Below, piece by piece: positions 55,632-64,000 of a stretch of 64,000 nt of DNA. The stretch covers positions 744,001-808,000 of the forward strand of contig JAWWNJ010000004.1 in the NCBI GenBank assembly GCA_037176885.1. Reading direction: 5' to 3'. A program made the position numbers and the translations under genes. Numbering within the stretch: the first letter of the stretch is position 1; every line of letters begins with the position of its first letter. The notes under the pieces were generated by a model. That model had not been told where the DNA came from, made no database searches, and saw only the letters and a list, made by a program, of their open reading frames with translations. Source of the DNA: Favolaschia claudopus (taxonomy: Eukaryota > Basidiomycota > Agaricomycetes > Agaricales > Mycenaceae).

Positions 55632-57035
55632 ATGGGTCGCAGAAAGATTGAAATCCAGCCCATAACCGTTGGTCCTTTCTCTCCTACTCTCCCCCCACTG
55701 ACCCTCGCCCCAGCACGAACGCAACAGATCTGTGACCTTTTTAAAGGTTTAAAAATATAGTTGCCTTTACCTCGCTTACTTACTTTAGACCAGCGCAAGA
55801 ATGGGTTGTTCAAAAAAGCATATGAGCTGTAGGTTGTTGGACTTGCATCTAACAACACTCTACTCATTATCTCCAGTGGGGTGCTTTGCTCCGTCGACGT
55901 CGCAGTCATCATATTCGGTGCGGCCACTTTTTTCCCGGCGGGGGTCAACTAGAATTTTTTGGTAATGAAAAACACACACATTCACAGAACAGCGGCCTGG
56001 GCACAATGTCAAACTCTACCAATATTGCTCCGGCGACGTCAGCAACATTGTCCAGCGACATATCAACTTCGATGGGGAAAAAGACACGCGCGCCCCCGCA
56101 GATTTCTCTGGCAATGTAGCTACAAAATTAGAAGACCCAGCAGATGGCGACGATGACGACCAGGACGACGACGACGACGCGCCTGCAGTCGGCTCAAAAC
56201 GGCGCAGTGACGGGTCGAAGGCGTCTAATGACCTTGCACTGACTATTGACGTGAGTAATGCTTCACTGGCGGGTCTCTCACGCGCCAACTCTGCGTTGAA
56301 GCGAGAATACGGACGCCTGGGACCACAGCGGCCTCCCTCATCTTCGCTCCCCTTATCCGGAGACCGGAATTCGCCCACCAACAAGAAACAGCGCATCGCT
56401 CCGATGCTGCCACCCACGGGACGAGGATCCGACATCCCCGGGTACTCGTACGCGCCGTCGATACGATCGGGTAGCTCGTCATACACGTCGCCCAACACGC
56501 CGTATTACCCCCTCTCCGGGGGGCAGAATTTTGGTTCGTCATCCGCGTTTGACGCATTCCCAGGTGGAAGTTCCCGCGGTCAGTCGCAGCAGCGCAGCGG
56601 TGTGCCGGGTCAGTACTCTGATTATTCGCCCATTGGATCGTCGCGACCGCTGCCTCATCGGAGTACGAGCGGCAGCGATCCTTTCGCTGGTCTTTTAGAG
56701 GAGGAAGGGTCGCGTCAGACACACGGAATCGGAACAGGTTCGTCGTATGGCAGTGGGTTAGAGTGGCCGGTGCATAATAGTAGCGGGGGGAGCGGGGTGC
56801 CGCGACGTACGTCACTAATTTTTGCCTTACACTCACATTGATTTTCTGGATTCTCGTAGAGGCAGCGAGCGGGACGGGTGACAGCACGAGCGGAGGCGCA
56901 AGCGAATGGATGAATTACCTGGGAGGCAGCCGCACAGAAGGACGGCCCGGGGGGTCGGGACGGACAAGAGAAAGCGAGCGGCCAGGGAGCCGGGGGCGGG
57001 TGATTGAAGAATATGAAGTGAAGAAGGAGGCGTAA
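55632..57035 (+). CDS. MADS-box transcription factor, MEF2 type (Rlm1/Smp1-like)
   Basis: Rlm1-type factors act downstream of the cell-wall MAP kinase. Spliced exons give [64 protein letters not shown], a full MADS box plus MEF2-like start. The box is cut by four short introns, all joined in frame. Next come an acidic run of Asp (DDDDQDDDDD), KRRSDGSKASNDLALTID, and a long Ser/Gly-rich tail (SSRGQSQQRSGVPGQYSDYS). The C-terminus ends IEEYEVKKEA at 57035. It does not show the SRF-type SAM domain. Intron 4 near 55916 is taken as one 85-nt intron; two smaller ones would be too short. Confidence 0.86.
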
Positions 57036-57517
57036 ATCAGAATTGACTAGTGACTATCTTGCATTCCGTCGGAGATGTATCGCATACACACCATCCAGTC
57101 CATGCTCTCGTTGTTGCCCAGGTATTGTAGTTATAAGCATCGATAGGAACGAATAATAGCGCGTCAGGGACGTTATTGAACCCGGAGAATTCAGTGATAT
57201 GTAGAACAAGTCGAACGCAGTGATAACAAGGCCAGCATGAGACATCGAGAAGTAAATCAAAGGGCGAGAATTTGAATGAACGAGGTTATTCAGCAGAGAA
57301 CGAGACAAGAGCGGAGCACACTGAGCGCAATATTGAAATGAAATATGTAGAGAAATATTATTAAATATATGTACGTAAGGAAATGATGTGTTGTTGAGTG
57401 TTATGAATTGGAGGCGACCACGTTGTTGAGGGGTTCACGCTGAAGCATCCCTTCAAAGTCGCGTTACGCCCACTGCTCACCCTTTGGACTTGACTACGAC
57501 CACCACCGGACCAGACC
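57036..57517. other. Intergenic between MADS gene and phosphatase gene
   Basis: These 482 bases hold the MADS 3'UTR and the phosphatase promoter. I see no other feature; small ORFs lack any family support. Confidence 0.45.
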
Positions 57518-59038
57518 ATGCCTCCAGATCCACCAGACTCGACCACCGAAAAAGCCCCAGAAATTTCACAAGAATCCACCTCAGAACAGACCACAAATCA
57601 GCCGACAGAGTCTGTCCCTCCACAGGCCACCACTTCCTCTAATGGTGCCTCAAAACCCACTCCACCAAAGCCAAAGCAGTCCTTGCTCGATAAAATCCTG
57701 CTGATTCTTCTTCCTTGCGTCACTCCGTCTTCACGCGCCCATCCCGTCGAGCCAGTCGATCGTCCCACTGAAAAACCCGCGTCCAAATCGAAGGAGCAGC
57801 CTCAGGACGTAGCCTCCCCGTCGACGTCGCCCCCAGTGCCTGCGGCCCCTGCTGCCGAGCCTGCTGCGGCTGAACCCCCAAAACCTGATGAAGAGCCTCC
57901 AGCAGTCGTGTCTGTCGATGAGCTCATGGCACCTCCAACCCCCGTCTCTCTACTGCCTCCTGCAGAGACAGAGGGTGTCACTTCAGGTGCAGTTCAGCCC
58001 CCCGGCTCAACAGGTACCGAGTCTGTGCTCCTCAACCACAATCAACACACTCCCAAACGCGACTCAACCATCCCAACCAGCGACGGGGACGAGTCCGACA
58101 CCAGCTACACCGACGACGAGGACATGGATGACGTCAATAATCTCGACGACATCCAAGACGAGGAGGATCGTCTTATATTAAATGGCGGCGCAGGCATCCC
58201 GATTGGCCCCGTGAGTGCCACTCATCGGTTCCCGACGCGCTTTTTGCTCACATTATACTCACAGGATGGCGTGCCGAAACCCCTTCTGCCTCCAATTGCC
58301 CCTCAGCACGTCGGCCGCAAGTGTCTCGTGCTCGATCTCGACGAAACCCTCGTTCACAGCAGCTTCAAGGTACCAGCTTCATAAACGTGTCTTTCGAACC
58401 GCAATGCTAATTTTAATCTTACTCCACCCAGTCAATACAACAAGCCGACTACGTCGTACCAGTCGAGATAGAGTTCAACTGGCACAACGTCTACGTTATA
58501 AAACGTCCCGGTGTGGACAACTTTTTGAAAAAGATGGGGGAGATATACGAAGTCGTGGTCTTCACGGCCAGTTTGAGCAAAGTAAGCAATTTCTCCGAAG
58601 CAGCGCCACGCCCATCGCCGCGTGGAGCCGAGTTGGCCTGACTAAACTGACCCATATCTCTACCATAGTACGCTGACCCCGTCTTGGACAAGCTCGACAT
58701 CCATCAAGTTGTCACCCATCGGTTATTCCGAGAAAGTTGCTATAATCATAAAGGCAACTACGTCAAGGTCTGGACCTTATGCGGCTTTTTATCTTCGTCT
58801 ATAATGATAGTATATTTTTGTGCGTTTTCAGGACTTGTCACAACTGGGTCGACCTATTGGGGATACGATCATCATCGACAACTCACCCGCATCCTACATC
58901 TTCCATCCCAACAACTCTGTCCCCGTCTCTTCCTGGTTCAACGACCCGCACGACACAGAGTTAACGGACCTTGTTCCGTTCCTCACCGACCTTGCTGTCG
59001 TGGATGATGTTCGCGGTGTCCTCGACGGCGCACGATGA
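57518..59038 (+). CDS. CTD-like (NIF/SCP-type) phosphatase, PSR1/2-like
   Basis: This family of Mg2+-dependent Ser/Thr phosphatases uses the DxDxT motif, here [11 protein letters not shown]. The N-terminal 250 residues are disordered, rich in Pro/Glu/Ser, with a patch [13 protein letters not shown] that could anchor to a membrane, and an acidic stretch [19 protein letters not shown]. The catalytic domain spans several exons: [57 protein letters not shown], ending [11 protein letters not shown] at 59038. Yeast Psr1/2 sit at the plasma membrane and act in salt stress; that role is inferred. All frames join. Confidence 0.88.
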
Positions 59039-60121
59039 TGTCTGGTCGGCGCATTGTAAATAATGCCCCCGTCGCTTGCTGCCTCTTGCTCTGCTTTCTT
59101 ACGGTTTATTTCTCATTACCATTACCACTACACTACATCAGCAACCACCGGTATACCCTTGCAATCAAGCCTGTTTTCACATCATCACACCACACATCAA
59201 TAATCCATCCATCCATCCACTCCATTGCACGCACCCACACACCCTACAATTACAGCCTGCCGCTTTTTTGCATCGTATCTCTTCCCCTTGTGCTTCGCGC
59301 CACGGCAGTTATGCACGGAGCTGGGCGCCTGCATACCTCATCCAGTGGACTCTGTTAACCTTGACGCCCGAGTTCAGACACAGCACGCATGCACGCACGT
59401 ACACCCGTCTCGGCGCCCAGATAATGACCCACAATTATACTGATGCCCCGGATCCATTTGCTACAGCCTAATTTACATCCTGATGTCTGTTTATTGTGGA
59501 CTAGTTGGTCTGGACACTTGCCCTCGCCGTCGTTCGCTTTCCCTCGGCGCCCCCTCACTCCTTTGCACTTACGATTCGATATGAAAAGATACGACGATGA
59601 TGAAAGTGCAGGATTAATTAAATGCAGATATTTCTTTTCTTTCTTCTAGAGTCCTTTGCTTAAAAACGTGGGTCGTTCCGAGCGGTGAGTTCGCTGGCAC
59701 GAAACAAGGATTAAGTTGTAAGTAATTCAACGAACATCTTGGTGCAACAAGGTGTGGTTTGCCGCCTTTCGATTATTAATGGGGCTTGAGATCCATGAGC
59801 GGCATTGACAATGCGTTGAGGGTAGAAGGAAAGATTACTGCGGAAGTTCCATTCCGTCAACTATTTACGGGAAACGGCGTCCGAACTGGCCGAGAGAGAA
59901 TGCGTGTATTACCTTTTTCTGTCTCTGGTTTCTCATAGTCATTCCTCCTCGACATGTCGGGCCGCGCGCCACACACACGCAGCGTGCGCTGCGGATATTC
60001 AAGAACCTTATCGCATTGCTATATAAACTTCAGGTGGATCATTTACCCTACACACCACTTTTCGAATACAAGACACGAGATCCCCACCCTCCGCTCAACA
60101 TATCACTGCCCCCTTCTTTAT
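59039..60121. other. Intergenic region between convergent genes
   Basis: These 1.08 kb lie between two genes whose 3' ends face each other. A short run of ATCC repeats lies near 59203-59219. I see no gene with family support; ORFs here are short and not protein-like. Confidence 0.45.
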
Positions 60122-63001
60122 CTAGCGTCTGCTGTTCACCGTCGGCGCCGGCTCCTCGTCCTCCCAAGGGCTGAAATTGGGCTTCCGAATGCGCGGTAGG
60201 GACGACAACCACGATGGTACTGCCTTAGGGACTGCGTGGGCGAGGGCTGGCGAGGAAGGGATGCTTCCCACATCGCTCAGACTTGGTAACCGCTCTAAGC
60301 TGGCGTTCGTTGACCCACCAAGCGCACGGTGGAGCGCTTCACGCTCTGCAGGCGATGGGGCAAATGCACGAAGCAGGGAATGACTCGCCGATGCGGATGG
60401 TGCCATGATGTTCGAGCCAAGACCAGTGGGGTTCAGCGCGTCGTACGATGTCAACCGTGGACTGATCGCAGTGACAGAGGCGGAAGCGCTTTTCCTGGGT
60501 AAACTGAACTCTTTCGCATCCGGATTCAAGCCTTTCTTGGGTTTTTCCTTGTTCGAGGTAAACCAGCGCCGCGAAATTGCTTTATCCGATGGGTTCGAAA
60601 CCGCAGGTTCGTCTTCTTTGCTAGATGTAGGGTCCGAATGAGTGCGGTGAGCTAATGTTACACGCTGCATGTCCATGGAACCGTCCGACACGCGGTAATC
60701 GCGCTCCCGTGGCGACGTGAGCGGTACACGCACTTCAAACGGATCGCCTTCGTAATCGTTTGCTGAAGGACCGTGCAAGGAGGTGGGCGAGATTGTGATT
60801 GGACCGACACCGAAGCCGGAGTTTGAACGTTGAGAAGTGCCATGGTGTGAGTTCGTCTCCCTCCATTTCTTGTCCATGAAAGGGTCGCTTTCGGACTGGA
60901 AAGATCGAGAGGATCCGTCGCTGCTATCTAACGAGGAAATCAAGCCGGAAGGGATGAGCGATTGGCTGGTTGGTGACATCAAAGCAGGGGGGACCTGTAT
61001 ACGAGAATCAGAGTCTCCGAAGGGCGAGAAGTTCCCCGAGACGACGGCAGGTTGATTCAGGAACACGTCATCGAAGATGGAATATCCATTCGACCTCGTA
61101 GACGCGAGGTTTCCGAACGCGGAGCCGTTGTTGAAGTTGGATATGCTACCCAATGCCAGCTTGGCAGGCCGGGGCGATGTTGGGAGTGCGTGGGGATCGG
61201 AAGCCCTCCGCGCACGAATGATGTTAGTGTCCGATGAGTCAGTTGAGGTATCATACAGGTTACGCGGCGCGAGAGTCCATGGCATAGTCGCAGTATTGTG
61301 GGGTTGGAAGGAGCGATCCTGCCTTCTAAGCTCCGCCCGCTCACGAGCGAGCTTCAGACGGTCCTTTTCAGCAGCAAGTCTGTCCTCGAGTTCCCTGGTC
61401 CGAAGGTTGAGCGCAGTAATAACATCCTCGGCGACCCTTATGTCCTGTCGCCTTTCGTCCAAAGCCACTGTAATCTCTTCTTCGGGCTGCGAATGCTCTT
61501 GGCTCTGGAGCATGAAGGACCGGTCCTCTTCAAGACGTTGTTGTAAGGTGCTAATCTCGTTATCCAGGAAAGCCATGCGCTGATTGGCGTCGTCTCGAGC
61601 ACTTTGAGCTGCTTTGAAGCGCTTGTCGGCATCTCTCTTAATGCTCTCGGCCACCCGCTTCGAATCGTCCAATGTTTTCGTACGCGACTTGAGTTCAGAA
61701 CGTGAAGCATCCTCCTGGCGCTTTCGGTCACGAAAAGAATCGACTTCGGACTGGAGAGAAGCATGCGACGCGCCAGAACTGGTCTCGAATTCTGAAAGCT
61801 GATTTCGGAGATCTTGGACCGAGGTTTTCGATAACGATATCTGATGGAGGACCTCTGCGATCCGGGGAGATTGGTCAAAGATTGTTGAAGGTGATCGAGA
61901 CAAGATAGGTGAGCCACGAATTTGTTCAGTTGCCGAGGTCGGTTGAGAAGAGAGAGTTGGCTGCGACAGATGCAGACGGTCGGCTGCTGAGGGCCGTGGC
62001 GTATGCAAAGGTAACGAAGCAGATTTCGGGAGGGGAGGCGGCGTAGAACTTCGAGCTGGGAGCCTTTGCGACGACTTTTCACGGTTTCTCAGCTTGGGAG
62101 GAGATCGTGTGATAGGTAAGTTTTTGGTAGTGAATGGAAGTCCTGTGGGACGAATTCAGCCATGTGTGAAAGAGTCCATGAAGCTGTTTTGACGAACCAT
62201 CGAACTCATTGTGCTTGTCCAAAGACTTCATTCCCAAAATACCCGAAGTCCAACTATCTTCATCATTGGAATGTGCAACGACATCCTGGTACCAGGCATC
62301 GAGCACGCCTCCGCGATACCATTTGCCAAAAGCACCGAGAAACCAGGAATCCGTGACTATCGCCGAGGAATCTCTATCCAGGCGGGGCCGACCACGTTCA
62401 GCCCGTGCTGGGATGATCGCAGCAATTGTAAAGATGCCGAAACTGTGGAAAACGTGCTTTGGGGTGCGAAGAGAGACAGTAGCACGATTTGCAAAGTGAA
62501 AGGGGGAACCGTGATCGAAAGGAACTGTGGAGGTCGACGATGAGATACCTCGCCGCTGTGATGGGCCGGCTTTGTCGCGGGTATCCTGCTCATCTGAAGC
62601 ATCATCTAGACGGCTGAGATGGTGGCGAAAAGATTGTTCAGTTAGATATGCGCGAAACGAGTTTTCCGATGGATTTGTTAGATAGGCTGCAGGACACAGA
62701 AGTCAGCACAAAGAAGAATAGTTGCCAAAAAGGTTTCCGCATGGCGCCAAAACGACCACCAGTCGGCGGCTGGAGGTGCGACCGTGGCGCCCGAAAGAGC
62801 TGGGACACCCACAGACGGAAATCGCGGGGATATCGACAACGCAAAGAGAAAGAAAGACTGACCGAGAACGAGAAAAACAATGGAGAAGACGACGATGCAG
62901 AACAAAGACCTGATATCGCCCTTTGCGTAGACAAAACCCGCCCACTCTCCCAACGGATTTCTGAGGGACATGATGCCCAGTCCACCGAGGGAGATGCTCA
63001 T
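60122..63001 (-). CDS. Membrane protein with conserved fungal region and coiled coil, unknown function
   Basis: The start chosen, at 63001, gives MSISLGGLGIMSLRNPLGEW and a strong hydrophobic segment (LFCIVVFSIVFLVLGQSFFLFAL). The exon junction after this, between about 62860 and 62690, is not resolved with a good donor. Downstream is a compact, probably conserved region: ENSFRAYLTEQSFRHHLSRL, FANRATVSLRTPKHVFHSFG, then a hydrophobic IFTIAAIIPAR and WFLGAFGKWYRGGVLDAWYQ. The protein then enters a helical coiled coil (VLHQISLSKTSVQDLRNQLS; SQSARDDANQRM) and a long Ser/Pro-rich tail to 60122, ending APTVNSRR. The first exon is the weakest part. I do not recognise the family. Confidence 0.6.
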
Positions 63002-63200
63002 GAGGAAAAAGAGGGAGTCCCTCCGAGGCAGGAGTACAGCAAGTCCCCAAGAGAGCGGACTAGCAGGTTGGAACTGGGCCGACAGTGTGGCAGAGAATCA
63101 AGACAGAATCCAGAAACTCAGCTGCAGCAGCGCGACCGCCGAGTCAAAGGACAATCACAAACAGATCAGCACAGCCTCCCCGCAAATCACTTGTTACTGT

Positions 63201-63242
63201 TACATCTAACTATACACTGCTTACATCTGACTATACCCTGCA
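63201..63242. repeat. Two-copy 21-bp tandem repeat
   Basis: Bases 63201-63221 and 63222-63242 differ at three positions (8, 16 and 21). The repeat covers the stop codon of the terminal gene (63221-63223). Confidence 0.8.
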
Positions 63243-64000
63243 CTCAGTACATGTAATACACGTTCCCATCCAACCACTCCCCCACACTCCTTCGCCACAA
63301 CGTTGTCCAGTCCCAAACTGAACCCGTTTAATTTAGACCCCGACCTCACACTGTGTTTTCGCCTCTTCGCCGCTCCTTCTCGTTCCAACACAGACCCCCG
63401 TCGTCGGAACAATCGTCGGTCTATTTCGGCGTCGTCGTCACTCAACAACATCTCCGCATCCTCCTTTTTGATTCTTGTCGGTGGCGGCATTCCAACAACA
63501 GATGATGATATGACTGGATGCGAATCCATTGGCGCCTGCGTTTGCGTTTGAGGCAGTTCAAGCTGCGGAGGCAGTATTGACTGCGATGTTTGAGAGGGTT
63601 GTGACTGCGATTGCGATTGCGACTGTGATATGTCTGAGTCGGGTGCCAGAATTCTCGCTGGCCCCGAGGCAGGTGGCGGGGGCGGTGGGGGTCGCGCGAC
63701 CTTACGTTCTACAGCAACAGTCGAAGGACCTGCTGGGCGTTGTCTTTGAGCCGGTGTCGGAGCGGTCAAGTAGGACGATTCTTGTGGAGCACACGAGGAT
63801 TCTGTGGTCGAAACGTCCGCTATTCTTTGGCTGAATTCCACGGTGGATGAAGACTGAATTTCTTTCTGTTTCTGCGGGCTGGGAGATTGCGACCAACCGG
63901 ATATTGGGGACGAAGGCGCAGAATATTTTTCCGAAGGCGAAGACGACCCCATATCGCGTGCATCCTCTACACCCGAATCCATCAATGGGAGCACACTTGC
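63221..64000 (-). CDS. Disordered Ser/Pro-rich protein, 5' end at or beyond the window edge
   Basis: The open frame runs from the window edge to the stop at 63221. An ATG is at 63982, but the frame stays open upstream, so the start may lie outside. The product is rich in Ser, Pro and Gln (SPSPQKQKEIQ; SQSQSQSQPS) with a run of prolines PPPPPPP. A short charged segment, PPTRIKKEDAEMLLSDDDAE, with IKKE followed by acidic residues, could be a SUMO site. The basic part REGAAKRRKHS resembles a nuclear localisation signal. I do not recognise the family. The 3' end overlaps a 21-bp tandem repeat. Confidence 0.5.
   Translation of the reverse strand, partial: ASVLPLMDSGVEDARDMGSSSPSEKYSAPSSPISGWSQSPSPQKQKEIQSSSTVEFSQRIADVSTTESSCAPQESSYLTAPTPAQRQRPAGPSTVAVERKVARPPPPPPPASGPARILAPDSDISQSQSQSQSQPSQTSQSILPPQLELPQTQTQAPMDSHPVISSSVVGMPPPTRIKKEDAEMLLSDDDAEIDRRLFRRRGSVLEREGAAKRRKHSVRSGSKLNGFSLGLDNVVAKECGGVVGWERVLHVLSAGYSQM

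Noticed and set aside
60590..60606. GGTTCGAAACC B-box-like word
   Set aside because: Lies inside a coding exon and has no tRNA structure around it.
1..64000. CRISPR arrays, transposons, operons with ribosome binding sites
   Set aside because: The window is intron-rich eukaryotic nuclear DNA; no such prokaryotic or mobile features are visible.

Overview
The window is nuclear DNA of a filamentous basidiomycete, most likely an Agaricomycete. Genes are packed on both strands and cut by many short introns of about 45-60 nt with CTRAY-like branch points near the acceptor. The proteins are of fungal type: a LIM-RhoGAP, a fused betaine-lipid synthase, a transmembrane phospholipase B and a microsomal P450. 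I see no transposon, CRISPR array, rRNA or convincing tRNA. About 27 protein genes can be supported. Two run off the ends: eIF3c on the left and a disordered protein on the right. All gene models and splice sites were read by eye, so boundaries are proposals.

Layout. 1-7.3 kb: eIF3c, ribosomal protein RPL11, elongation factor ELL and a single-pass membrane protein. 7.5-9.6 kb: a P450 with three GC-AG introns. 9.8-13.4 kb: a proline-rich protein, RPS2 and, divergent from it, ornithine decarboxylase antizyme with a programmed +1 frameshift. 13.6-20.2 kb: a four-helix membrane protein, an Smr protein with an 11-nt microexon, a Cys-rich receptor-like protein, a disordered protein and a TRIC-like membrane protein. 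20.9-25.1 kb: betaine lipid synthase and KTI12. 25.2-36.2 kb: LIM-LIM-C1-RhoGAP, a BTB protein, RPA43, PAM16 and a HMMR-like coiled coil. 36.4-44.2 kb: condensin SMC4 and a possible Suz12/VEFS protein. 44.5-54.2 kb: phospholipase B, RAD23, an LRR protein, an ARF6-type GTPase and cysteine synthase. 54.2-64 kb: a gene-poor 1.4 kb stretch, a MEF2-type MADS factor, a PSR-type CTD-like phosphatase, a membrane/coiled-coil protein and a partial disordered protein.

Themes. Many genes are housekeeping: translation (eIF3c, RPL11, RPS2, KTI12), transcription (ELL, RPA43), chromosomes (SMC4, HMMR-like), lipid metabolism (BTA1, PLB) and polyamine control (antizyme). Several are head-to-head pairs with very short shared promoters. 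The most notable signals concern decoding and RNA processing: the antizyme UUU-UGA shift, five inferred GC-AG introns (three in one gene), an 11-nt exon, and two genes whose first coding exon is only the ATG.
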